From: an uncultured Pseudomonadota bacterium
GTDB lineage: Bacteria; Pseudomonadota; Gammaproteobacteria; Steroidobacterales; Steroidobacteraceae
Assembly (NCBI GenBank): GCA_903879335.1
Contig: CAIRLC010000005.1
Coordinates: forward strand, 17,194 to 81,193
DNA length: 64,000 nucleotides
Reading direction: 5' to 3'
Each line of letters opens with the position of its first letter. Position 1 is the stretch's first letter. The position numbers and the translations under genes are program-made. Below the pieces are notes generated by a model. That model was not told the origin of the DNA. It was given only the letters and a program-made list of their open reading frames with translations, and searched no databases. This document shows, piece by piece, positions 45,905 to 54,883 of the stretch.

Positions 45905-48900
45905 GCGCTCGAGTCTTCGGCGTGCTGCTGGCCTGCGCCATGCTCTCAGCGCCGCGCGCTGTGGCGCGCCCGCTCGATACGCTGCCGGGAACCGGGCCCT
46001 GGACGTCGATCGCCTCGGATGATGTGGCGGTGCAGACGGCGGTTGCAGAGGACGGCACCCTATCGATCGAGTGGGATTACCGCCATCACGCCGGCTACGC
46101 CGGCGCAGCGCGGGCACAGCCGATCGATTGGCCTGAAAATTTTGAACTGGCCATTCCGCTCAAGGGCGATGTGGCCGGCAATGTGTTGGAACTGAAATTC
46201 GCCGACGCCTCGAACGACAACGTCTGGTGGGCGCGGGCGGTCAACCTGTCGATGCCCGCGGCAGGTCAGGTCTTGCGCGTGCGCCGGCGCGATGTGAGCT
46301 TTGCGTGGGGTCCGGCCCGAGATCATGCGCTGACGCATACGGTGCGGCTGGAACTCCTGGTGACCGCTCGGTCCGGCCGCAGCGGCGCGTTGCAGGTGGG
46401 GCCGATTGAACTGATCCCGAAGCCGGTGGCGCCGACCGCACCGCCGCCGGCTCAGGTGCGCCTTGAGTCCGGCCTCGTGGCCTTGCCCGATGGCACGGGT
46501 CCGGCGCTCGCGGTCGCACACCCCATCGTCATCGACTGGGGCGCGCCCCGGGAGATCGGCGGCGTGCGCCTCGAGTGGCAAGAGGATCAACCGCATGCGG
46601 GTGTACTGGAGTCCTCAGCGGATGGTGAGCATTACACGACGCTGAGCCGCTACGGCGGCCGTGGTCGTATTGACTGGGTTGCCTTTGACGCGCGCGAGGA
46701 TCGCTATTGGCGATTACGGCCCGACGCGGCGCCAGCAACGCAGGCTTTGGTATCGGTCACGCCGGAGGCCGCTGACTTTGGCGAAGACCCCAACCGCCGG
46801 CTGATCGCGATCGCACGGGAGCGCCCACCGGGTGAGTATCCCCGAGGGTTCCTGGCGCAGACGGCGTGGACCGTGCTGGGGGTGCCCGGCGGTGGCGATG
46901 AGTCGGCACTGCTGAGCGAAGACGGGGCCTTTGAGTTCGGTGTCGGCGCGCCGTCGGTGGATGCCTTTGTCTCGATCGCCGGTCGGCCGGCACGCGAGGC
47001 GGCGACTCACATCGACGTCGCACTGCAGGGCGGCGACCTGCCGCTGCCGATCGTGACCCGCCGTCATGGTCCGGTCGAACTCTCGATCGAGCCGCTGACG
47101 CACGGTCAGGGCGCGGCCACGCAGCACCTCGTCCTCTATACGCTGCGCAATACGGATCGGCGCGCGCATCGCGTCGATCTTGAATTGGCCCTGCGCCCCT
47201 TTCAGGTCAATCCACCGGCGCAGTTTCTCAACGTCACGGGGGGGTTCAGCCCGATCGGGGCGATCGAGTGGGACGGCACTCGTCTCCACCCCATCACGCC
47301 GCAACACCACTACGCGCTGACCCCCAGTGTGCGGCCCGACGGCGTCGGGATCGGTGAGTTGGATGGCTCGGTCGCTGCGGGGCTGCCCTTGCAGTGGGCG
47401 CCGGCGGTGCACGCGACGCATCACAGTGGCAGCGGCCTCGAGAGCGGGGTCTTGCGCTTTACGCGCACCGTGAGGCCGCGAGGGCTGACGCGTCTTGCAC
47501 TGTGCATCGATCAGGTGGTGGATCGCGATGGAGCGGCCCAGACGACGCCGTGTCCGCTGGCCCACGCGGACAGCGTGCGCCGCGACGTGATGCGCGCCTG
47601 GCAGTCGCGCCTGCACAAGGTCACCGTGGATGCCGATGCCGCCGAGGCACACGCCGTGCGCGACGCGATCCGCACGGCGCATGCGCACCTGTTGATCAGT
47701 GCGGATGGGCCTTGGTTACGGCCCGGGACTCGCTCCTATGCGCGATCGTGGATCCGCGATGGCGCCATGATGAGCGCGGGTCTCCTGCGTTTGGGCGAGA
47801 CGCAGGCGCCCTTCGACTACCTCGATGCCTGGGCCTCCATTCAATACACGAGCGGCAAGGTGCCGTGCTGTCGCGACGCGCGCGGCGCGGATCCTGTGCC
47901 TGAGAACGACAGCGCTGGAGAATTCCTGTTTCTGGCAGGCCAAGTGCTGCAGTTCGGCGGCGCCGACGGTCGCCGCCGGGTGGCGGCGGCCTACCCACAG
48001 CTGCTGCGGGCCGTGGGGTATTTGGATGCGCAACGCGCCGAGACGCGCGCGCCGGGCCAACCCTTGGCCTATGCGGGCCTGCTGCCGGTGTCGATCAGCC
48101 ACGAGGGTTACTCGGCAAAGCCGATGCACGCGTACTGGGATGATTTTTGGGCATTGCGCGGCTACGCCGATGCCGTCGCCATCGCAGAGACGCTCGGCCA
48201 TCCGGAGCAGGCCACGCGGATCGCCGCGGCCCGCGCGGAGTTCAGCGACGCGGTGCGGACGAGTCTGCAGGCCTCGATGGCCAGCCATGCGATTGACTAT
48301 GTGCCGGGAGCGGCGGACTTAGGCGACTTTGATCCCACCTCGACCACGATTGCCTTGGCGCCGGGGACCGGCGGCGATGATGTGCCGGCTGCGGCCTTGC
48401 GCCAAACGTATGAGCGTTACTGGACCTTCTTCACGGATCGGCGTGACGGTCGCAGGGCGTGGGATAACTACACGCCCTACGAGTGGCGCAATGTCGGGGC
48501 GTTGGTCCGGCTGCATGAGCGTGAGCGCGCTTTGGCCGCATTCGAATGGTTCTTCGCCGCTCGGCGGCCACAGCCGTGGAACCAATGGACTGAGGTCGTC
48601 ACGCGCGATGCGGTCACGCCACGGTTTATCGGCGATCTCCCGCATGGCTGGGTGGCCTCGGATTTCTTGCGTGCGGCGCTTGATCTGTACAGTTATGACG
48701 ATACGGCGTCGGGCACCGTCGTGCTCGGCGCCGGTCTGCCCGCATTGTGGCTGCAGGGACAGGGGGTGACGGTGTCGCACTTGATGACCGCTTGGGGTCC
48801 GCTCTCGTATCGAGCGCGTCGTGTTGCCGCGGGCATCGACCTCATCGTGCTGGAGGTGCCGGCGGCACCCGCCGGATTAATCCTCGAGTTTCCGGGTGTG

Positions 48901-49005
48901 CCTGCGGATGCGACCGCGCGCGTGGACGGCGTCCGCACCCCGACCGATCATCGACGGCTGTCACTGCGACAGTCGGCCCACCACATTCTTCTTGAGAGCG
49001 ACTGA
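45901..49005 (+). CDS. Large exported protein, probable glycoside-active alpha/alpha-toroid enzyme of unrecognised family
   Basis: 1034 residues with a signal peptide (VFGVLLACAMLSAPRAVA), so periplasmic or secreted. I do not recognise the family. Residues about 25-170 look like a carbohydrate-binding beta-sandwich, 195-290 like a discoidin-type module (IGGVRLEWQEDQPHAGVLES), and 300-560 like another beta-sandwich. From about 575 to 960 the pattern is that of an (alpha/alpha)6 glycosidase toroid: LLISADGPWLRPGTRSYARS then WIRDGAMMSAG, AYWDDFWALRGYADA and WDNYTPYEWRNVGALV. Acidic residues in WIRDG, YWDDFW and FDPTST are candidates for catalysis. It is coupled by ATGA to the permease gene and lies four bases before the GH94 gene, so it should act on the same glycan outside the inner membrane. 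Confidence 0.82.
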   Translation: MSARVFGVLLACAMLSAPRAVARPLDTLPGTGPWTSIASDDVAVQTAVAEDGTLSIEWDYRHHAGYAGAARAQPIDWPENFELAIPLKGDVAGNVLELKFADASNDNVWWARAVNLSMPAAGQVLRVRRRDVSFAWGPARDHALTHTVRLELLVTARSGRSGALQVGPIELIPKPVAPTAPPPAQVRLESGLVALPDGTGPALAVAHPIVIDWGAPREIGGVRLEWQEDQPHAGVLESSADGEHYTTLSRYGGRGRIDWVAFDAREDRYWRLRPDAAPATQALVSVTPEAADFGEDPNRRLIAIARERPPGEYPRGFLAQTAWTVLGVPGGGDESALLSEDGAFEFGVGAPSVDAFVSIAGRPAREAATHIDVALQGGDLPLPIVTRRHGPVELSIEPLTHGQGAATQHLVLYTLRNTDRRAHRVDLELALRPFQVNPPAQFLNVTGGFSPIGAIEWDGTRLHPITPQHHYALTPSVRPDGVGIGELDGSVAAGLPLQWAPAVHATHHSGSGLESGVLRFTRTVRPRGLTRLALCIDQVVDRDGAAQTTPCPLAHADSVRRDVMRAWQSRLHKVTVDADAAEAHAVRDAIRTAHAHLLISADGPWLRPGTRSYARSWIRDGAMMSAGLLRLGETQAPFDYLDAWASIQYTSGKVPCCRDARGADPVPENDSAGEFLFLAGQVLQFGGADGRRRVAAAYPQLLRAVGYLDAQRAETRAPGQPLAYAGLLPVSISHEGYSAKPMHAYWDDFWALRGYADAVAIAETLGHPEQATRIAAARAEFSDAVRTSLQASMASHAIDYVPGAADLGDFDPTSTTIALAPGTGGDDVPAAALRQTYERYWTFFTDRRDGRRAWDNYTPYEWRNVGALVRLHERERALAAFEWFFAARRPQPWNQWTEVVTRDAVTPRFIGDLPHGWVASDFLRAALDLYSYDDTASGTVVLGAGLPALWLQGQGVTVSHLMTAWGPLSYRARRVAAGIDLIVLEVPAAPAGLILEFPGVPADATARVDGVRTPTDHRRLSLRQSAHHILLESD

Positions 49006-49009
49006 CCTT

Positions 49010-52000
49010 ATGGACAGCCTGTCCCGATCAAATCCACTGCCGGCGCCGATCGTTTTGGGTGACGGGCGCTACCGCTCGGTCATCACGCCGACCGGCACCG
49101 GCTTCGCGGCCTTTGGCGATTACCTGCTCACGGGTTGGCAGGACGATCCCTGCTTAGATGAGCATGGTTTGGCCTTCATCATCCGTGACCTGGACGGCGG
49201 TGCCCCATGGAGCGCCTGCGGCACGCCGATCGGCGTCAGCCGTGAGCTCATGCTGATCGCGGATGGCGTCGAGCTCACCAGCCAACACGGTGCGCTGCAG
49301 GCGCGGGTCACGGTGCGGGTGCAGGGTGAGAGCGAGCATCGCACGCTGCAGCTGCGCAACACCGGGGCCGGCGAGCGGCGGGTCGCCATCACGGCGGTGA
49401 CGGACGTGGTGTTGAACCCGCCGGACCATCAGGACGGTCACCCGGCCTTTGGGAAGCTCTTTGTGCAGACGGCGTATGACGCCGCGCACAGCCGGCTCGT
49501 GGCAACGCGTCGCCCGCGTGGCCGTGGCGATCAACACCCGGCACTCGGGCTTACGCTGCGCGGTGCGCCGGTGACTGCCGTCGAGACGGATCGCGCGGCA
49601 TGGCTGGGTCGCGGGCGCGTGCCGGCGACGGCGCGCGGCTTGACGGCGGCACTGTCGGGGACCACAGGTAATGTGCTGGATCCGGTGCTCGCCTTGCAGT
49701 CGCACCTGACGATCCCGGCGCACGGCGAGATCAGCGTGACGGCGGTCTTGGCTGCGGCCGATACGCCGGCCGAGTTGTCGAGCGCCATGGACAGCACGGC
49801 GTCTGCCAGTTGCCCGACGGAGGCCTCAGCCTCGACCTTGCCGGCCAGCCTCTGGGGACGCTTAAGCGCCACGCGCGCGGCGCGGCGGCAGTCAGGGGCG
49901 GGTCTTAACCCACAGCCGCTTGCGGTGGCGGCGCGGGCGGTCACGCGTCCGGCGAACGGTTACGGCGAGTTCGATGCGACGCGCGCGGAGTATCGGATTG
50001 TGCTGGCCCGCCAGCCCGACGGCACGCTCGACTTACCGCCCATGCCTTGGACGCAGGTGCTGGCGAACGCCCACGACTTTGGCGTGCTCTTGAGCGAGAA
50101 GGGCGCGATGACAAGCTTCAACGGCAACAGTCGGCTGCATCGGCTAACGCCGTGGCGCAATGATCCGATCGTTGATCCGCATGACGAAGCGTTTTTTGTG
50201 CGGGATGAGCGTACCGGCGCCTTGGCCTCCCTGTTGCCCGGGCCTACGCCGGGCGCGGCCGCGTATGAGGTGCGCCATGGCTTGGGCTACAGCACCTTCC
50301 GTCACGACAGCCTAGGCCTACAGATCGAAGCCACGGTGGCGGTGCCGCAGGATGCACCGCTGCGATTGCTGGCGCTCAAGCTCAGGAACCCAAGCGCCGA
50401 GTCGCGCGCCCTCGCGCTCTATCAACTGGCCACACTCGTCCAAGGCGGTACGCCACACGAGACACGAGCGACCATTCAGGTGCACATCGACGCGGCACGC
50501 GGATGTGTGCGTGCCGTCAACCCAGGCGCGGGCATCTTTGCGGGTCGTATCCTCTTCAGCGCCATGGTCGGTGTGGCGGTGAGCGATGCCTCGATCGACC
50601 GGCAAGCGGTGCTCGGCTGTCCGGGATCCTTGCAGGCGCCGCGGGCCCTGATCTTGGGTGGGCCGCTCGAGGTGGGTCTCCCTGGGGATGCCATGGCCGC
50701 GCAGCGCGCCTGCGTCGACATTGCGGCGGGGGCGACGCTGGAGTGCGCGATGCTGCTCGGTGAGGTCGAGGATGAGACTGCGCTCGATGCACTCTTGGCG
50801 CGCTTTGATCTGGCGGGTGTGCACGCCGCGATCGCCGCCACCCGCGCGCATTTCGCGGCGCGTCTCGGCGCAACGCGCATCAAGACGCCGATCGCGGCGC
50901 TTGATCAGGTGGTCAATGGTTGGTTGGGCTATCAGACGATCGTCTGCCGCTTGTGGGCGCGCAGTGCCTATTACCAATCGGGCGGAGCCTATGGTTTTCG
51001 CGATCAGTTGCAAGACGCGTCGAGTCTTGCGCTCGATGCGCCCGACCTGCTGCGGGCGCAGATCCTGCGCAATGCGGCGCATCAGTTTGAGGCCGGCGAC
51101 GTGCTGCACTGGTGGCATCCGCCCGAGAGCGTCGGCATTCGGACGCGCTTTGCGGACGATCTCGTGTGGCTGCCGCATCTGACTGCGCATTACTTGAGCG
51201 TCACGGGTGATACCGCGCTGCTGGATGAGGTGGTGGGTTTTCGGGCGGGACCGGACCTCGCCCCGGATCACGACGAGCATTACTTCAAGAGCACGGCGGC
51301 CGCGACGTCGGCCACGGTGTACGAGCACTGCGCGCGAGCCCTCAGGCGCGGCATGACGATCGGTCGCAACGGTCTGCCGCTCTTTGGCTGCGGTGACTGG
51401 AACGATGGCATGAACCGCGTCGGCCGCGAGGGCCGTGGTGAGAGCACGTGGATGGGGTTCTTCCTGGTCTCGACCATTGATGCGTTCCTGCCCTATGCGG
51501 TGGCGCGTGGCGACCGTGAGTTGGTGGCGGCGATGCACGATTACCGCGCGCAGATGCTCAGCGCCCTGAACGACGCCGGCTGGGATGGCGGTTGGTATCG
51601 GCGCGGTTACTACGACTCCGGGGCGCCGCTGGGCTCCAAAGACTCCGATGAGTGCCAGATCGATGCCCTCGCGCAGGCGTGGGCGGTGATCTCCGGTGTC
51701 GCGTCGCCTGAGCGGGCGACGACGGCGCTCGATGCCATGCTGCGCGAACTCGTGTCCTTCGATGAACGCTTGGTACGCCTCTTGGCGCCGCCGTTCGTGA
51801 ACACGGCCGAAGATCCAGGCTACATCAAGGGCTATGTGGCCGGTGTGCGTGAGAACGGCGGCCAGTACACCCACGCGGCGTTATGGGCGGCCAAAGCCTT
51901 GCTCTTGGCCGGTCGTCGCGATGAAGGCGCGCGCATCTTGGCGATGCTCTCCCCCGTGTCGCACACGGCAACTCCTGCGGATGTTGCCCGCTACAAGGTC

Positions 52001-52393
52001 GAACCCTATGTGATCGCCGCTGATGTCTACGGCGTCGCGCCGCACGTCGGGCGCGGCGGCTGGACGTGGTACACGGGCTCGGCAGGCTGGATGTTACGGG
52101 TGACGCTCGAGAACCTGCTCGGCGTCAGCGTGAGCGGCGGGTCGCACCTCACGATCGCGCCGGCGATCCCGGATGACTGGCCCGGCTTTGAGGTGCAGCA
52201 TCGCCGTCCGGACGGGACGGTCTATACGATCGCAGTCACCACGAGCGGCGGCGCCGGCGTGGTGCGTGCGGCGACGCTCGATGGTCGACCGCTCGCGCTG
52301 ACCGATGGGCGCGTGGTCTTGCCCTTGGCCCACGACGGTGGGGTTCATGCGGTGCAGGTTGAGTTGGGCGGCGCACCTGCGCCCGATGCATGA
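49010..52393 (+). CDS. GH94 glycoside phosphorylase, probable 1,2-beta-oligoglucan phosphorylase
   Basis: 1127 residues, no signal peptide, so cytoplasmic. Two GH94 N-terminal beta-sandwich repeats (about 10-290 and 310-560) lead to an (alpha/alpha)6 catalytic domain with SGGAYGFRDQLQDASSLA, HWWHPPESVGIRTRFADD and the DWND motif (796-799) in GCGDWNDGMNRVG that contains the general acid. The N-terminal block GDGRYRSVITPTGTGFAAFG and the catalytic blocks resemble the C-terminal domain of cyclic beta-1,2-glucan synthase, and the length fits 1,2-beta-oligoglucan phosphorylases. Expected reaction: sophoro-oligosaccharide plus phosphate gives shorter chain plus glucose-1-phosphate. Subfamily assignment is inference; GH94 is firm. 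Confidence 0.92.
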   Translation: MDSLSRSNPLPAPIVLGDGRYRSVITPTGTGFAAFGDYLLTGWQDDPCLDEHGLAFIIRDLDGGAPWSACGTPIGVSRELMLIADGVELTSQHGALQARVTVRVQGESEHRTLQLRNTGAGERRVAITAVTDVVLNPPDHQDGHPAFGKLFVQTAYDAAHSRLVATRRPRGRGDQHPALGLTLRGAPVTAVETDRAAWLGRGRVPATARGLTAALSGTTGNVLDPVLALQSHLTIPAHGEISVTAVLAAADTPAELSSAMDSTASASCPTEASASTLPASLWGRLSATRAARRQSGAGLNPQPLAVAARAVTRPANGYGEFDATRAEYRIVLARQPDGTLDLPPMPWTQVLANAHDFGVLLSEKGAMTSFNGNSRLHRLTPWRNDPIVDPHDEAFFVRDERTGALASLLPGPTPGAAAYEVRHGLGYSTFRHDSLGLQIEATVAVPQDAPLRLLALKLRNPSAESRALALYQLATLVQGGTPHETRATIQVHIDAARGCVRAVNPGAGIFAGRILFSAMVGVAVSDASIDRQAVLGCPGSLQAPRALILGGPLEVGLPGDAMAAQRACVDIAAGATLECAMLLGEVEDETALDALLARFDLAGVHAAIAATRAHFAARLGATRIKTPIAALDQVVNGWLGYQTIVCRLWARSAYYQSGGAYGFRDQLQDASSLALDAPDLLRAQILRNAAHQFEAGDVLHWWHPPESVGIRTRFADDLVWLPHLTAHYLSVTGDTALLDEVVGFRAGPDLAPDHDEHYFKSTAAATSATVYEHCARALRRGMTIGRNGLPLFGCGDWNDGMNRVGREGRGESTWMGFFLVSTIDAFLPYAVARGDRELVAAMHDYRAQMLSALNDAGWDGGWYRRGYYDSGAPLGSKDSDECQIDALAQAWAVISGVASPERATTALDAMLRELVSFDERLVRLLAPPFVNTAEDPGYIKGYVAGVRENGGQYTHAALWAAKALLLAGRRDEGARILAMLSPVSHTATPADVARYKVEPYVIAADVYGVAPHVGRGGWTWYTGSAGWMLRVTLENLLGVSVSGGSHLTIAPAIPDDWPGFEVQHRRPDGTVYTIAVTTSGGAGVVRAATLDGRPLALTDGRVVLPLAHDGGVHAVQVELGGAPAPDA

Positions 52394-52407
52394 GTAGAGG
52401 ATAGGTT

Positions 52408-53742
52408 ATGAGTCTGCAGTTTCCGGATGGGTTTGTGTGGGGCGCGGCCACGGCCGCGTATCAGATCGAAGGCTCACCGCTCGCCGACGGCGCGGGTGAG
52501 AGCATCTGGCACCGCTTCAGCCACACGCCGGGGCGGGTCGCCAACAACGACACGGGCGATATCGCCTGCGATCACTATCGGCGCTGGGCGTCTGATCTGG
52601 ACCTCATGGCCGAGCTCGGCCTTAAAGCCTATCGCTTCAGCATCAGCTGGAGCCGGCTCTATCCTGAGGGCACCGGGCGTTTCAATCCGGCCGGTGCGGC
52701 CTTCTACGAGCGCTTGGTCGATGGCTTGCTGAAGCGGGGCATCGAGCCTTACGTGACGCTCTATCACTGGGATTTGCCGGCCGCTTTGGATGACCGCGGC
52801 GGTTGGTTAAACCCGGACAGCGCGGCATGGTTTGCGGACTATGCGCGTGGCGCCTATCGCTTGCTCGATGACCGCGTGAAACATTGGGTCACGTTGAATG
52901 AGCCGTGGGTGATCGCCGATGGCGGCTATCTGCATGGCGTCCTCGCGCCCGGCCACAAGAGCGCCTGGGAGTCGCCGCGGGTGAGTCACAACCTGTTGCG
53001 CGCGCACGGTGAGGCGGTGCGGGCGTATCGGGCGGACGGTCGCCATCGGATCGGACTCGTGCTGAACCTCGAGCCTAAGGTGGCGGCGAGCGATGCGCCG
53101 GAGGATGTGGCCGCGGCCCGTCGTGGCGATGCCTACATGAACCGGCAGTACCTCGATCCGGTCTTCAAAGCCTCGCATCCACCGGAGTTGGCCGAGATCT
53201 ACGGCGAGGGTTGGCAGCAGCCGCCCGCCGGCGACTACGCCCTCACGGGTGAGAAGATCGATTTTCTGGGGATTAACTATTATTCGCGGGGGCTTACGGT
53301 CAATGATCCGAGCGCCTGGCCGGTCCGCATCCGCACGGTGAAAAATCCGGGCGCGACCTACACCGACGTGGGTTGGGAGGTGGTGCCCTCGGCCTTCACC
53401 GAACTGCTCGTTCGGGTTGCGCGCGAGTATGGCAATCCCGAGGTCTACATCACCGAAAACGGCAGTGCCTTTTACGACCCGCCGACGGCGCGGGACTGTC
53501 GGGTGGACGATCCCTTGCGGACGCAATACCTGAAAGATCACCTCGCCGCGGTCCACGCCGCGATCGCGCAGGGCGCGAATGTACGCGGCTATTTTGTGTG
53601 GAGTCTGCTCGATAACCTGGAGTGGGCGCTCGGCTATTCCAAGCGCTTTGGCATCGTGCACGTGGACTATCAGACGCAGGTGCGCACGCCCAAGACGAGC
53701 GCGCACTACTACCGGGACGTGATCCGCCGCAACGGGCTCTGA
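52408..53742 (+). CDS. GH1 beta-glucosidase
   Basis: 444 residues, usual for bacterial GH1. Acid/base Glu165 in VTLNEPWVIA and nucleophile Glu350 in EVYITENGSAF, with the N-terminal signature FVWGAATAAYQIEGS. No signal peptide; cytoplasmic. It would cleave the short beta-linked gluco-oligosaccharides, such as sophorose, left by the phosphorylase, releasing glucose. The site AGAGGATAGG lies before the ATG, 14 bases after the GH94 stop. Last gene of the operon. Confidence 0.97.
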   Translation: MSLQFPDGFVWGAATAAYQIEGSPLADGAGESIWHRFSHTPGRVANNDTGDIACDHYRRWASDLDLMAELGLKAYRFSISWSRLYPEGTGRFNPAGAAFYERLVDGLLKRGIEPYVTLYHWDLPAALDDRGGWLNPDSAAWFADYARGAYRLLDDRVKHWVTLNEPWVIADGGYLHGVLAPGHKSAWESPRVSHNLLRAHGEAVRAYRADGRHRIGLVLNLEPKVAASDAPEDVAAARRGDAYMNRQYLDPVFKASHPPELAEIYGEGWQQPPAGDYALTGEKIDFLGINYYSRGLTVNDPSAWPVRIRTVKNPGATYTDVGWEVVPSAFTELLVRVAREYGNPEVYITENGSAFYDPPTARDCRVDDPLRTQYLKDHLAAVHAAIAQGANVRGYFVWSLLDNLEWALGYSKRFGIVHVDYQTQVRTPKTSAHYYRDVIRRNGL

Positions 53743-54145
53743 GCCTCGGCGTAGGCCGCACCGCGATCCCGATGCGTGGCTGATGGGCGGTGAGCCCATC
53801 ACACGCGCGAAGGTGCAGCGTGCGCCCGATCGCGGAGTCGCGGTTAAGTGGGCGATGGACGAAAACCGGGTATCCGGGCGTTTTTGACTCGCCGCGTCGG
53901 CGAATCGGCTCCTACGGCACGTGTCGGAATCGGTGGCGGGCCGCGCCATTGGGTTGGATGGTGATTCGCTCCTGCCTAGATCCGATCTGCAGGCGCTTGC
54001 CGCAGGCCGGGCCGTCGGCGCCTTGGCTGACTCCTGATGTCCTGACGGTTCCGTCGTGGTGGGTCCTGTAGCCGGACACCCGAAGCGGTGTCCGGCGGGC
54101 GGGCCGTCGGGTTAGAATCCACCGCGTCGCCGCCACGAGTTGTCC
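53743..54145. other. Intergenic region between the glycan operon and dnaQ
   Basis: 403 bases without a convincing gene. A strong imperfect hairpin lies at 53774-53806 and probably marks the operon end. The rest is GC-rich and I see no promoter of good quality for dnaQ. Confidence 0.5.
53774..53806 (+). terminator. Hairpin after the GH1 gene
   Basis: TGATGGGC - GGTGA - GCCCATCA is a perfect 8-base stem, extended by GCGTG/CACGC across a two-base bulge. No T-run follows, so it may end or protect the transcript rather than act as a canonical terminator. Confidence 0.5.
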
Positions 54146-54868
54146 ATGCGCCAGATCATCCTCGACACCGAGACCACCGGCCTTGAGCCGGCCCAAGGGC
54201 ATCGCATCATCGAGATCGGCCTGATCGAGTTGCACAATCGGCGGCCTACCGGACGCACGTTTCACCGCTACCTGAACCCAGAACGCGCCGTGGACGAGGG
54301 CGCCAAAGCGGTACACGGTTTGGATGACGCCTTCCTCGCTGGGCAGCCCAAATTTGCCGAGGTCGCCGACGAGTTCATCGCCTTTATTCGCGGCAGTGAG
54401 CTGATCGCTCACAACGCCAGTTTCGACGTCAGCTTTCTGGATCATGAGCTTGGGCGCTTGGCCGAGAAATGGCTGATCGCCGACCTGGCCACCGTGACCG
54501 ACTCGTTGGAGTTGGCCCGTAAGCTGCACCCGGGGCAGCGCAACAGTCTCGACGCGCTGTGCAAGCGCTATTCGGTGGATAACTCCAACCGCGAGTACCA
54601 CGGCGCACTGCTCGATGCCCGTCTCTTGGCGGACGTGTACCTCGCGATGACGGGCGGGCAGGGGACGCTCGGTCTCGGTGCCAGCCGCAGTGCCACGAGC
54701 GTCGGCACGGAACGGCCGCGCCGTCAGCGCCCGGCCGTCACCATTCCGATTGTGCCGGCGAGCGAGGCTGAGTTGGCCTTGCACGACGCTATGCTTAAAC
54801 GCATCGACAAAGCCTCGAAGAACCAGTGCGTGTTCCGCACGGTCGATGCGCCCACCACCGTTCAATAA
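54146..54868 (+). CDS. dnaQ: DNA polymerase III epsilon subunit (3'-5' proofreading exonuclease)
   Basis: 240 residues, close to the 243 of E. coli DnaQ. Exonuclease motifs: ExoI LDTETTGLE with Asp7 and Glu9, ExoII AHNASFDVSFLD, and ExoIII-epsilon HGALLDARLLADVY with catalytic His and Asp. The C-terminal tail (about 185-240) would bind the alpha polymerase. The ATG at 54146 is used; a TTG lies two codons upstream. Followed by pgi after 15 bases; this pair is not functionally linked. Confidence 0.96.
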   Translation: MRQIILDTETTGLEPAQGHRIIEIGLIELHNRRPTGRTFHRYLNPERAVDEGAKAVHGLDDAFLAGQPKFAEVADEFIAFIRGSELIAHNASFDVSFLDHELGRLAEKWLIADLATVTDSLELARKLHPGQRNSLDALCKRYSVDNSNREYHGALLDARLLADVYLAMTGGQGTLGLGASRSATSVGTERPRRQRPAVTIPIVPASEAELALHDAMLKRIDKASKNQCVFRTVDAPTTVQ

Positions 54869-54883
54869 ACCCGGGGACCACCC

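Noticed and set aside
50318..51874. 518-codon open frame on the minus strand opposite the GH94 gene
   Set aside because: Antisense shadow of a conserved enzyme; the product is rich in Arg, His and Gln with no recognisable motif.
35151..53742. Secondary-metabolite gene cluster centred on the halogenase
   Set aside because: No polyketide, peptide synthetase or indole genes are present; all neighbours concern glycan uptake and breakdown.
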